Positions 34,876 through 54,019 of a stretch of DNA of 64,000 nucleotides are shown piece after piece; position 1 is the first letter of the stretch, and each line of letters starts with the position of its first letter. The notes below the pieces were generated by a model. The model was not told the DNA's origin. It did no database searches and worked only from the letters and a program-made list of their open reading frames with translations. The stretch comes from Oscheius sp. JU75 (lineage: Eukaryota > Nematoda > Chromadorea > Rhabditida > Rhabditidae), in contig JASJZC010000002.1 in assembly GCA_037178855.1 (NCBI GenBank), forward strand, positions 4,030,001 through 4,094,000, in the 5' to 3' direction. A program made the translations under genes and the position numbers.

Positions 34876-35055
34876 CTACTTCTGCAGATCGATCTTCCCA
34901 GCAACAGTCGTATTCTTGATGTAAGCCGCAGCACTCTCAATGGTGGGTCTGCCTTGGAAGTAAAGAAGAGTAGGGACCTAGATGCTACCATCATTGTTCG
35001 TGTACTTCTTGACACACGCAGTCATGGAGTTTCCATCGGTGGCACAGCTGAATCC
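34876..35055 (-). pseudogene. broken paralogue of the adjacent Cys-rich gene
   Basis: Reading the minus strand from 35055 gives FSCATDGNSMTACVKKYTNN, then an in-frame TAG at 34978-34980, then PTLLYFQGRPTIESAAAYIK and a final stop at 34876. Both halves align with the neighbouring gene (CSSNQSSMAACVEIALNNDP, LYLQVLSCCQGRGQTIDEAA). The frame is kept across the stop, so a single nonsense change disabled it. The Cys-Cys pair and a later Cys are also replaced (YF, Y). Sequence upstream to about 35150 may be the decayed 5' part. Confidence 0.75.
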
Positions 35056-35152
35056 TATTCTTTACGACTAATCATATTTCATACCCCTTCCCAGTAGAAT
35101 TCAAATTCGGCAGCTAATAGAGCACGTCCTTCAGTACCACGGCCACATTTAT

Positions 35153-35850
35153 TCAGCCTGAAGATATTGAAATACTTGAAAGACCACTCTTTTTAGTGTC
35201 TAGCTTTTTGGCCACTGGAGTAGTCTTCAGACAGGCGGCAGCTTCGTCGATGGTCTGTCCGCGTCCTTGACAGCAGGAAAGAACCTGGAGGTAGAGAGCT
35301 GGATCATTGTTCAAAGCTATTTCCACACAGGCGGCCATCGAACTTTGGTTGCTCGAGCACCCTATGTCTCCAGTTGAAAAACATCGCTGTTCAGGATAAT
35401 AGTTGAACTTGGCCCTTTTCAGAGCTCCATACTTCTGCCTCAGATCTCGCATTCGACCAATCAAACTGCTACGACTGGGACACCAATAAGGGCCAGCCAC
35501 GTCGAATAGACCACAATCCCAGCAGCTGAAACTGTGGGAAGACCATTTTTATCCCTAAATACCATTTTTGATAGTTTTATAGTCTCACAGCCCATTAGAA
35601 TAGGACATTTTGAAAGCTGGGATTGAAGTCTAGTGAATGGACTGACTGTTTGTGGACAGGCTGTTCAAAACACTTTTGGAAAACACATACTATGAGAATA
35701 ACTGCGGGCAGTTTTTGTCTATACTTAGCTCTGAAATAGACACTGACAGGGCTTAATTCTCTTGCGCGGCACAGTCTCCATAGGACATGCCGCCTTTGCC
35801 GGGAACACATCCGACGGCCAGAACATTACCGGAGGACCTGGCCTCCTCTT
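35153..35850 (-). CDS. Cys-rich protein, unknown family (5' end unresolved)
   Basis: The main exon, about 35153-35528, begins after TTTCAG and reads CWDCGLFDVAGPYWCPSRSS, then RCFSTGDIGCSSNQSSMAAC, VLSCCQGRGQTIDEAAACLK and a basic C-terminus. Further upstream, at about 35750-35920, a frame reading DWSECQEEARSSG and LAVGCVPGKGG, with GDC, is very likely another exon of the same or a related gene, but I cannot join it with consistent phase and find no sure start codon. Spaced Cys without a metal-binding pattern suggests an extracellular disulfide protein. A tandem, inactivated copy lies just downstream at 34876-35055. Confidence 0.5.
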
Positions 35851-35920
35851 GGCACTCACTCCAGTCCTCTCTTGTCACAGCATATTCATAATATGGCGAG
35901 AGCATCAATAAGGTGTCTTC

Positions 35921-37856
35921 AGCGTCAGAATTATCAATAGCTTGTACTCTGGTACTGTACTCGCGACTTCACCAGTTTTACTTGTAGCTCGCTGTCATCA
36001 GTGTCATCTAAATGGAAGCACGACCCAGTTTATCGTTTGTCCCTTTCCATTTACTCCCCAACGTCAGTTTTCACTTTAGACAAAGAGTATCGACTCGATT
36101 AAGCGGTCGATAGAGATTCAGTAGCGCAATCAGTGAGCAGAGCCAATTTTTCGAAAGTATAATGTATATTGGCACGACTATATGGGAGCTAATTCGGACT
36201 GGCCACCGGCTGATTGCTCCTCTCTGCTATTAGGGAAGCCCTCTCTCGGAAAGACAAACGCAGTTTGGCTACGGGAGACTGCTCGGATACTATTAGCGGA
36301 GCCGTCCCCGTTAGTGGTCAAATTTTTATGGGCAAGCTATTACCGCCCTCGCCTTTCCTCTCCATACAAAGGCACTTCCGATTACCATGCTGCCAGCTGG
36401 TTCCATCTTTCTCATACCTTCTCGGCTTGCCCCGTAATTAGAGATCTTCCTCTCCGGGGAGTAATATTAATTTCACTAGTGGTGGGAGAAGCCAGTCATG
36501 CATGTGCGATGAGCTCTTCTTCACTAAGCCGCCTAGGATTTTCAGTTTTAGTCCATCGGCCAAGAAACAATTTGGAGCAATAATTCAGCGCTCTGTTCCA
36601 TTGCGAGTAATTTGAGATGAATCCGGTGAAGAGAGGCTCGGAGATCGATCCACGGCTTCCGACTCTCCTTTTTATATTATTCTTGTTTTCCAGACAAATA
36701 TTGGCTGAATGACAGATACAGGGAGTGGTCTAACCATTCATGTACTATTCGACACTTTGAGAAAACTTGCCAAACGAGTCCAGAATAACTTTATAAGCTT
36801 CATCCAGTACTTGACCAGTTTGAGCAAACTGCAGACTCTAGAAACAAAGCATTCTAGATATGGAGTTGCGACCACCAGTATGGTTTCCTCATTTGTTATT
36901 AGGTGGGAAGGAGGCCTCACTTCTGAAAACGTTAGATACCTCAATTGTAGTGCAAACTGCCTAACTAGCAGTATTTGTATCGGCCTCTCATGCACAAAAG
37001 AGTCTATATTTACCGGCCTTGATCGATGGCAATTCATCGCCCGCCTGTTCGCGATTCAACGCGCAAAGAGAGACCATTTGCATACCGTTAGTAATACTCG
37101 CCTGCTGTGGCATTGTGTCCAGAATCTGGCACTTATACTTTATCTCATTTCGGTTGACATACAGGCGCTACTCTCTCTCTCTCTCTCTTTTTGACACACC
37201 TGCGCTTCCGGAAAAAGAGAACGAAGACAGCTGTTCTGGAAGTGTTCCCGTTTTGAATGTATTCTCTTTCTGAAAATCCTGTCTCTTGACCGGACTGGCA
37301 CTCGTACCATCCTGACCAAAAGACACTTTTCTTGCACAGAGACAGGCAACAACGGCTAACTTTTAGAACCGTAGTTCCTCTCTCTATCCAGCTTCTTTCC
37401 GTCCAGTTGAAGTATGATTCCCACTTCTCTGACTCACGGAACCCTAAGCAACTACTGTAGGATGACTCAGTTGTTTCTCTACTTGCATAGAACGAGAACA
37501 GCCGTGCCCTTTATACTCAAGTGTACTCATTTGCCAACACCTCCATCCAAACAATCTGGATTCACCTGTCTCTCTGAATACGGCTCTAATGCAACGTTGT
37601 AATATCGCGCCGTTGTCCCTGATCGATTTCCTGCCCGGAATCATCTGCTCCGCTACTGGACACAACCCTCTCTACTACTGGTTTCGAGTGTCCTCGCGCT
37701 CTGACATGCCATCCCCGTTGGATTACTGACAATCCCAATTTTGAGGCGAGGGTCAATTTCGGCTTAAATGACAGCCGACGACTCTTTGGCGCCTGCTTAG
37801 CTAATTGCTACATTTCGATCTTTTTGTCTTTTAATAGAGTCAACAAACTGTTTCAG
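35921..37856. other. 1.9-kb stretch without a supported gene
   Basis: Two longish open frames on the plus strand (36182-36583 and 36709-37194) lack domains, signal peptides or splice logic. I specifically looked for ankyrin repeats belonging to the TRPA gene that follows and found none. A (CT)n tract is at 37171-37187. Confidence 0.5.
37171..37187. repeat. (CT)n microsatellite
   Basis: Short uninterrupted CT run in non-coding sequence upstream of the TRPA-like gene. Confidence 0.9.
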
Positions 37857-39759
37857 ATGACAGAAATCAACATGATAGACATGGTTGAACCTGGAGGCAG
37901 CTCGAAGGAGGACAAGTACTCTTTGACTTTCTTCAGCGAACGGTCTCGGGTTCAGCATCTCGATGATGAAGACACTATCGTCTTCTATTTCGACTACAAA
38001 AAGTATGGTTCTCTCATAAGGTGGAATTACAAACTTGCTCCTCACTCCAATTGTTTGATAGGAACTGTTTGTCAACCGATAGAGTACGGAGGAGCAAACT
38101 CGACCTAGTCGAGTCCGATCCTGTTCAATCAACTTTTTTTCAGACCAGCCGAAAGTTCCGAAGGCGAAAACACCAGACTTTTAGGAAACAAGGAGAATAT
38201 CAACTGGAGAGTGCTGCGTTATTTGGTAGTTATGTTCTAGACAGTTTTTGAGCAAACTTCTCTCAGAAACAGAACAAAAAATGGGGAGTTATGAGACATC
38301 CAATGGTCCTGAACTTTATCAATGAGCGACTCTTGGACTGTGCCCTCTTCTACACCCTTCACATATTTGGTATCTCTTTTAATAACTTTTGCAAACTCTG
38401 TTCAGCCTTTGGTCTCTTCCTACTCCTGTTATCCTCCCACATTTTCTCAAGAACTGTCGTCAAAGACTGGGCTGTCACTGCGTTTCTTCTTTTCTTCACT
38501 TTTTTCATGGTAAACCTGGTCTTTTCTTCTGAAAGTTTATGTTTAGCTTTTCAAAGGAGCCGTGAAGGCTCGTCTACCTCAAAACCATGTCTCTTTCTGG
38601 TTCGTCGTCGCCTGCGCTTTCAACCTGCTCACCTATCTGGCCACCTTCTGTTATGTTTGGCTGCCGACTGTCTTTTCGTATGATGACTACCATCAGGAGG
38701 TCAAGGTATGCCATCTTTTTTTCTTTTTTTTACCAACTGCGACAACAGAACATAATAATCTGGTTCCTTCCCATCATCGCGATCATTTCGGCCTGGCTCA
38801 ATTTCTTGTACATTCTGCGAAAGAGTCCCTACGGAATTTACATCTTTATGATGGTTCGGATTCTGCGCTCTTTTGGTCATGTAGGTTTTTTTCTTTTTGT
38901 TCTCAAACGTATCTCCGGCAGATTGCTACCATCTGGATCCCAACACTCATCGCCTTCTCTTTCGCCTTCCATCTCATCATGAGGGACAGTGGAGTGGAAC
39001 CTTGGGAAAGCGTGGACAAGGTAGCTTTTTCTTATTGACATCTTACAACACGGCTTCAGGATACTAATTCAACAATGGTCACAAAGCTGTTCGTGATTCT
39101 ACAAGCAATTACCAAGACTTCGACAATGATGATTGGAGAGGTCGACGCCAATGACATTTTGGGAAAACGACAGTGGATTCCATCAATTCTTGTTCTCGCC
39201 TTCGAAGTCATCACGGTAATCCTCTTGATGAATCTGATGGTTTCTCTGGCTGTCGGAGATGTCAGTGATTTGAGGAACACGGCTCAGGATAAACTTCTAC
39301 AAATAAAGGTTCGTATTTTGTTATGGGTATCTGATAGCAATTTAGGTCAACTTTGTGATTGAGGCACTCCAATTGTCAGAGATTTACTCTGTTCCGGGGG
39401 TCCTGCCGCTGTATCAGAGGCGGACAAACAACATTCTGGTCGTGGACAGTGAGGGAGGATACCACAGTTTGTTCCGAGAAGATGTAAGCTTCGGACAAGG
39501 AGCTTCTCCCGTAGTTCCATACAAGAGCTATGAACGAGGAATCGGCCTTGACAAGGTGGCTCTCCCCTTTCTATTATAAAAGCTGCTCCTTCAGTCTTTC
39601 AACGTGAACTTCCTTAACCCTGGGATGAAGATGCGTGTCCGTCCTCAGCGTGGCAGACCCCAGTCTGTCTTCTTCAAAAACTGCGCCGTGGAACTGATAG
39701 AGACGACGGATTCCGGAATCGCTCCCTTCCAAGGAAAACGCGTCAACATTCAGGTTTAG
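37857..39759 (+). CDS. TRPA-type cation channel lacking ankyrin repeats
   Basis: Ten exons (37857-38020, 38062-38233, 38267-38369, 38406-38509, 38547-38705, 38749-38880, 38922-39020, 39060-39308, 39346-39555, 39595-39759) give 518 aa in frame. The first exons resemble the linker of TRPA1 that follows the ankyrin repeats (MTEINMIDM, then IVFYFDYKKYG). KWGVMRHPMVLNFINERL matches the pre-S1 HP motif. S1-S6 follow, with LNFLYILRKSPYGIYIFMMV around S4-S5, pore-region ITKTSTMMIGEVDAND, and S6 ITVILLMNLMVSLAVGDVSDL, the TRPA hallmark LMNLLIGLAVGDI. The ATG abuts a TTTCAG acceptor, so exon 1 may be internal or trans-spliced. Normal TRPAs have 14-17 ankyrin repeats N-terminal to this; none is visible in the 1.9 kb upstream. 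The exon 2 acceptor-like T-run at about 38140 could mark one more tiny intron. AATAAA near 39884. Confidence 0.85.
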
Positions 39760-39949
39760 AGGGAGTACTTTTAAACTAACTGTACTCTAGAGTGATGACG
39801 GTCTCTTTAGACGCTACTGTAAATGGATCATTGGATTGGACTGGACTGGCTACCTTGACTTATGATTATGTTTCATAGGATACAAATAAATACAACCTGA
39901 ATGAGACTAATCACAGAAGACTTGGCGTGTACATGGTAAATACCCAGAG

Positions 39950-42110
39950 CTAGCAGATGACCCGGCTGATACAGGAATCCCGCAGGCATTGAAGAGCCAC
40001 GTCTGTGAACTTTGGACGGCCTGAAACAGTTTTGTTCACATTATATTCAAAGACTAACCAGAGAAGTCCGCATGTGAGATCCATTCTAATTCTGGACAGA
40101 ACTGAGCCAACAAGTAGAGAGATTTGTCGGTACAGGCTGTCCCTCGGATCCTCACCTCCCTCAGAGGACATCTTCTGGCGAGATTGGCAAGTCCCTTGTC
40201 ACTCACATAGCGACACCCGTTGAAGTTAACCGTTTGTAGTTGATGGCAGTTGTCTCCCAGAAGAGACACGAATCGGTCGTCGACCGAGTACATGTGAGAA
40301 GTTTCCAGCTCCACTAGATTCCTGGCTCCTCTGGCTATCGCGAAAAGAATACGGTACGTAATTCGCATTTTGCAGATTTTCAGTGATCGGAGACGACTGG
40401 CGTTGAAAGTGTACCCACCTTGATTTGTTTTGTTCCAAAAAAAAGCTAGAAAGCTAACCAGCAAAATATCGTTGAAGAATGTACGTGTTGAGATGAATGA
40501 CATCTAAAGCCAGATGGGTCAAATTGGGGGTGTTCTTGAGAATTAGAGTCAGAGCTTCGTCAAAGAGTCTCGGAACAGAAACTTGCAGGATCGTGATTTT
40601 GTCCCCAAGCACTCGCAGTATCCGAGAGAGCAGATTGTTGGCGTTGTCGACGGCTTGCTGAAACCATGAAATTTTATTCAATGATAGCAAAACTCACAAT
40701 ACTACTTTCTCTTATCGACAGCTGAAGATTGATACTTCGTAAGTGTGGTTTAGACGCTAGCGATTCTACCAACTCAGCCGAATTCTCGTCTCCGTTCACT
40801 GACAGCCTCAACGTTGTCACACCTTCCGGAAGTGTTGGCAGTGTCGTGAAAAAGTTTGCATAGAGATCGACATCCTGGAGATTGGAACCGTCTATTTTGA
40901 AGGGGGCTGTTGGAGAAGGAGGGCTTTCGTCGGCCTAAAATCAAGATCTTTCCACGGACTCTCTCGGCAGCCAGACAAACTCTCGTCACTGACTCTCCCA
41001 TACCGTGTCGGTTGCTCCAATGTCTCTTTCGATCTTTTTGCCCGATGAAGCCGGCCCCTATTGTCTCGTCATCCAGAAAATTCTCCGATCTACCCTTCTC
41101 TCTCTCTCTCTCACTAGACAAAAAACACAAGGAACACATTTGCTTCCCATGAGGAATGTGCCACCTGCTGTTCAGGACAACTGAACTTGTAAACTGACCT
41201 CATTGAAGAAACGGGCGAGCGATAGTTGTCGTAGGTTCGGACACTGCTCGGAAAGATGAGCCAAGGCTGTAGCCGGATCCGTCATGTTCGACGGGAAATC
41301 AAGTTCCAAAGTCTGAAAATAGTTTTACCGTAACCGATCTAAGAAGAGCAAAAAAAACATTCCCAACTTTCCGCTAAAGACAAAATATTTGCGTTGGACA
41401 CACCGCGAAAACACTTACTCTGAGTCTATCTCCCAGAAAATGTGAGATGTAATAGAGAGCGAAGTCATCCAGTGCGCGACAGTGATTCAGAAATAGAAAT
41501 CCAATATAGGGGTGGAAGCTCAGAATGTCTCGAAGTCCTCCACTCGTGATTTTGTTACAGCCGCTGAGGTCCAAAGTGTGTAGATAAGGACTCTTGACCT
41601 CTTCCAGACCGGCATCAGTGAGCTGCCGGATGGCTCGAAGTTCGAGCAGTTGAAGATGTTTTTGACCACGGGTAGCATTCCGAATACCCTGAAATTTTTC
41701 GTATGAAAAAAAAACTTAAAATTCGGCTTTATAGACGTTCCCTCTCTCAACTGAACTAACCTGATCTGAGATCTTAGAGCACTCGACAAGTACTATCCTC
41801 TCCAGCTTCTTGTTGTTCTTAGTCATAGCTGTCAAGAGATCGTCTGTCAGATCGTCGCAGAGGAAAAAGGAAAGTTGAGTCAGATTGCAGGAGAAGTAGC
41901 GCGAACTCAGCAGTCTTTCGCAATCTGTCGTCGAGAGCTGAACTTTTTTTTTTATAAACTTTTCTCTTTGTTCAAAATATCAACCTGGTCATGACTGGCG
42001 AAGAATTCGAGAAGACGTTGCTTGCATTCTCCAGGCATGAGAGCCAAATCATCGCTGAGCTCATGCTGACAGACAGCCGAGAGACAAATGTTGAAGAGAG
42101 TTCTCACCAT
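39950..42110 (-). CDS. leucine-rich-repeat protein (AMN1/FBXL or ZYG11-like)
   Basis: A multi-exon gene. The start at 42110 (MVRTLFNICLSAVCQHELSD) leads into LMPGECKQRLLEFF, similar in layout to the N-terminal segment of ZYG11/ZER1-type cullin-adaptor proteins. Cysteine-containing LRRs follow throughout: LVECSKISDQGIRNA, HTLDLSGCNKITSGGLRDIL, LNHCRALDDFALYYI, VNFNGCRYVSDKGLANLARR and VRIRGTACTDKSLYLL. It ends near 39950 (RPKFTDVALQCLRDSC). The repeats are of the C-x-x-I-T/S-D-x-G-L type typical of substrate-recognition LRRs. I see no clear F-box, so a role in cullin-RING ubiquitin ligases is inference. Exons are separated by introns of about 40-60 nt; one longer intron near 40930-41190 contains a CT-rich tract. 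The exact exon list was not fully resolved. Confidence 0.75.
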
Positions 42111-45071
42111 GACATCTAAGAATGAGGACGAACCGAGAAGAAGATATGTTGGTAAATAAAGAGAGTCAGCTGAGGAACGGAGACAAAAACAACGTGTGAT
42201 TGGGATAGAACGGAAATCGTGAGGCAGGCTGGTCTGAGCTAGGAGGGCTAAACAGCTTTGAGTTTCGACTGACCGCTATCCACTTTTTGGTCGATGTTTT
42301 TTGGCTAAAGTTCAGAGAAATAGGACAGAGATTAAAACAAAGAGTCTGGAAGTGACGCAGAAGAAAAGGAAGTAACCCCGTGATTTGAGAAGATCGGTAG
42401 GAGGCTGTGCCGAAAAGCTGAGTGTCGGTTGAGATTACACTGAACTGCGTGAGCAAGACGTAGAGAGCAGGGGAGATGTTGAGAGTTGGGGAAAGATCTC
42501 GGCCGAAGGACTGTACAACTCGCGGAGAGCACGAGACATTCTCGTCTGTCTACGACTTTCTGAGGTGATTTTGAACTGAGAATCAAACTCGACTATTTGA
42601 CGACTACGAGAGTTTGAAGCCAAAAGCGTTAATTAAAAACAAAAAGATGCAGCGGATAGCTGAATTGCATCTAAGATCTCGTTTGAATTTGGCTTCGTCA
42701 TTTTGATATAGGATGTGTGTGACCTTAAGTTATTATATAACGGTATATTTGAAAAAGCTCGGTTTGATGTCCATAAAGTTTTTGCGTTGTAACATAAAAA
42801 TGAGGCTTTTTCACCCTAGAAAGGGTCATTTGAGTTGCACGTGTAAGCGGAAAAGCAGTGGGTGAAACTATTTTATTTTATATGAAGAAACTTGCAGCGT
42901 CAAGAAATCCGAAATCGTCAACATGCGGTCTGTCTAGCTATTCAACTAGACAAGTTCATCCCAGTTTTCGAAAGATCAAATCTTTGGGAAAACCAAGATA
43001 AGCTACAATTTGCAAATTGAGATTGTTCCAATTTTCTCTACCGAATTTTAACTGAGTTCAGGCTTAGGGCAAGACAAATACGATTACGAGCTGAGTAAAG
43101 CCAAAAACAGAAGTCTGTGCTAGGAGATATCATCAGACACATTCAGCGAAAGAACGAGCTGGTAAGAAAGCAATCTTCGTTAACAGGGCGATCACTTAAT
43201 AGACAATTCGAGTACCTAACGTATTAAAAACATAACCTGATAAGTTGAATAATAGTTACCAAGATAGGCTTCTTAAACAATCGAACTGGGTTGGGTCTAC
43301 TTCCTGGTTAACAATAGAGAAAACGATGAACACCCTTCTAATGATACCCTTAAAAGTAGGGAGGAAATGACGCGGATGGATAGAAATCCCGTGAGTGTGA
43401 GTTTCATAGTTTGCTTAACCGAATTAAACATGGATGCGATTCTGTGTTGTCCTTAAATATCAATTTAGGTTCCAGATAAAACAAGAAGCTTATCGTCGGC
43501 CTTATTCTTGTATAAAACTTGGCGAGTACAATTTGGTGAGTGTCTGAAATATCAAGTACTCCTCCGGAGCAGCAAATTATTGGAGTATTGGAATTGCTGT
43601 TTCTCTCCACTTTGCGAGCAGGCAGATTGCAAGAAAACAGAAGACAGAAGAATAAGGAGCAACTTCATGCTTGATACACTTCCTGTTCCAGTCCGGAACG
43701 AAGTAAATGTTGCTGCGCAAAATGAGTCCTGTGCAATAACATTTCCAGCGCCATGTTTCGGAAATCAGTACGTCGTTAAACACTATCGAAACATGGTAAA
43801 TCAAAAACTGTACATTTCTCTTCAAATTGTCAAGCGCCGAGGAATGGCTATTGTCCATCTGCAGCCGAGCATGACAAGCATCCGCAAAGTGCTGCTGTCT
43901 GTCGTACCTATTCAGATAACTATTTAGATACGAAGCTCTTCGTTGGACCGAAGAGAAACATGTTTCTTCGGCTTTTGATGACTCTGGCATGCTTGCAAGT
44001 TCAGTCATCTTAAAGTATTGATCCAGGTAAAAATAAAAACCACGACTCTCAAAATCTTTTAGTCAAAATCAATAACTTGTATTTAACCTTCTCCGTCGAT
44101 ACCCACAATAGATCAAAAACTGAGCAGGATGTTAGGGACTTCATGGAAAACATGAATTGGTGCTTTTCTGAGACACGCTTTGTGTAGTGAAGAAAAAAAA
44201 ACTGAAAGAAATTTAAAAAGAAGTCCTGATGTGACGTAGAGGAGACAAAATCGAACAGGTGAGAATCTGGGAAGCACTTGTCTCAATGTCTCTCAAAAAC
44301 TGTTGGATTTAAGTTACAGTTTTACACCGGTGGGTTCTGAAATGAAAAATAATGAATCTAAAGCGTCAAAGTTTCAGTCTTCAATTAAAAGCAAAAAAAG
44401 AGAAGTCGTTCTGGTACGAGCAGTCTATCCATCCTGTCCAGAAAATTTCTAACAAATATTCGAAGAAACAGATGTATGGAAGAGCAAAGGTAATAAGACA
44501 AAATTCTTGGTTCATCACAAATGTCCTAAACATTACACAGTAAATGATAAAAGTTTAGCCCAGATTTTGCTTGGGAGATGACAATTTACTCGTACATTCT
44601 TGGAAACCAGTACACACACCTTGTTCCTTATCACTTTCTACGTATTCCCTACTATTTACAACTAGTTTCGTTAGTCTAGGCCCGCGCAATGGAAAAAACA
44701 AGAAATTTGTTAAACTTTTATCCGCTACTGTATTTCGAATACTTCCGATTTAAAATAAAGGCATATTAAGGATCGGGAGAACTAAAAGACTACCTCGACA
44801 CTAACGATATAGAAGAGACCAAAAACCGGTATGAAAATATTCTTATTTCTAAACTATGTAGACCTATAAACGAATGTATGCTAAAGCAAGTATCTTTCTT
44901 GTGCTGCATTCATCGTCAGTACCAGCTTATTTTGAACATTTATTAAAAAAAACGAAAAACGAGATACATCTCTATCGATATGAAGCTCACAATCACAAAA
45001 AGAGAGAAAGCAATTGTTATCACAGTAGGATAATGGGACAGCTGAGGTGGTTGAGAGGATTTGGGAATAGC
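42111..45071. other. 3-kb AT-rich stretch without a supported gene
   Basis: Overlapping open frames on both strands at about 43500-44000 have no domain or codon preference I can defend. No tRNA, array or transposon end seen. Confidence 0.5.
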
Positions 45072-45576
45072 TCAAGCCGTTGTATCGGCTTCGGCATGGG
45101 CGGCAGCTTCAGCAGCAGCTACTTGGTCAGCTAGAGCCTGTTCAGCAGCGGCGAGTTCGGCTCGGAGCTGCTCGACGTACTGAAAGTTAAGAATTGATCC
45201 CAGCTAAAAGTATAGCCTACATCCTGAGCATGCACACTGTCTCTCTGCTTCCTGCACTCGGCCTTGCATTGTTCGAAAGCGGACAGAACCTTTAGACTTT
45301 TAGGCTTGACAATTTTGGGCTTGACCACCTCCACTACTTCTTCGACGACTTCGACTTCCTGTTAAAGCCGAGTTTCTTTTTCGAAGCAAATAGTCAAACC
45401 TCTTCCTCGACGGGAGCTTCAACAGTTTTCTCCACGACTAGCTTCTGAACCTTCTCCTTCTTCTCAGCCTTGACTTCTTTTCCCTTTCCAGATTTCTCGT
45501 TCTTGGCTGCCTTCTTACAGTCGACAAAGGAGGCAACGAGGAGGCAGCAGACGACGGCCACAATTAGAACTCTCAT
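45072..45576 (-). CDS. small secreted Lys/Glu/Ala-rich protein
   Basis: Exons 45400-45576, 45221-45358 and 45072-45179 give 140 aa. The leader MRVLIVAVVCCLLVASFVDC is a signal peptide. A Lys/Glu-rich stretch (NEKSGKGKEVKAEKKEK) follows, then Val/Glu repeats (VEVVEEVVEVVKP), one Cys pair (FEQCKAECRKQRD) and an Ala/Glu-rich helix (LRAELAAAEQALADQVAAAE) that is likely a coiled coil. No known family. The simple composition suggests a fast-evolving secreted protein. Confidence 0.7.
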
Positions 45577-46086
45577 TCTGAACGAATCATGAGAAGAAAG
45601 ACTTTTAAGAGTATTCATTATCAGTAATGACGTTTTAAAAGATCGATATGCTGAAAACAGCACACTTTTAAAAGTGTGATCCATCACGTGGATTTCCGGT
45701 CACATTGTAAGACGTCTGGTTAAAGTTATACCAAAATGTAATTGAATAGAGCTTGTGGTTGGAAAAGGTGGCGCTTGCTAAAAGAAAACTTCACGATAAA
45801 ACACCATGTTGATGAGGCTAGTTTGGTATAAACAAGGATTGTAAAAGAGACTCGGTGGCTGTGTCGGTTTCAACTATTGCCTCTTTCTTATCGACCTTAA
45901 GTAGTGTCGTGATAACAACGAAGATAGTCGTGCTTGCGCCAGTAGACATTTACGTAAGAGACAAAAAAAGAACATCGTGATTGTAAGGACTTCTGACGCA
46001 CAGGAAGTCTGTCCATTTTCGGAGAGAGGCTAGAGAACAGTTTATTTACAAGTGTTATGGCAAAGTACACGTAATCTTCACAAGAT
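45577..46086. other. intergenic, nothing recognised
   Basis: About 0.5 kb between the small secreted gene start and the pecanex stop; no supported feature. Confidence 0.5.
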
Positions 46087-53659
<7,573 letters not shown>

Positions 53660-54019
53660 TCTGCTATATACATGACGCTGGAAAGACCCTGAATATCTTG
53701 AATAGTGGCTATCCAAACATATGAAGGAACAAGGCAAACAGAGTATTAAATGGAGCGGTGAACCGTCAGGAGTGATATTAAAAAGAGAAATTGACCGGAA
53801 GACCCATTTCTTATGAATAGATTTCCGCCTGCCGTTTACAGAAAAACGCGCCCTGATAGCATTTCCTCGGGGTCGCTTTCCTCTCTCCCAGCCTCTGCTG
53901 ACGGCATTTAGGACCATTCAATGATGAAACTCCCTTGTTATCTCTAGAACTTTCTAGAACTTTAAACTTTCTTTATCCCTTATCTTTATATCGCCGTATT
54001 TCAATACTCTCTACAGAAA
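53660..54019. promoter_or_regulatory. shared upstream region of pecanex and sgt genes
   Basis: 360 bp between divergent starts without credible coding sequence. CTACAG lies 3 bases before the sgt ATG, a possible trans-splice acceptor. The repeated TCTAGAACTTTC near 53945-53965 resembles part of a heat-shock element (nTTCnnGAAn), attractive for a co-chaperone gene but not verified. Confidence 0.45.

Noticed and set aside
36182-36583. 133-codon plus-strand open frame
   Set aside because: No start context, domain or homology that I recognise; frames on the same stretch overlap.
36709-37194. 161-codon plus-strand open frame upstream of the TRPA-like gene
   Set aside because: Tested as a possible TRPA N-terminus, but it contains no ankyrin-like pattern and runs into the CT microsatellite.
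43508-44008. Overlapping 139- and 143-codon frames on opposite strands
   Set aside because: Neither shows codon preference, signal peptide or family resemblance; mutual overlap suggests chance.
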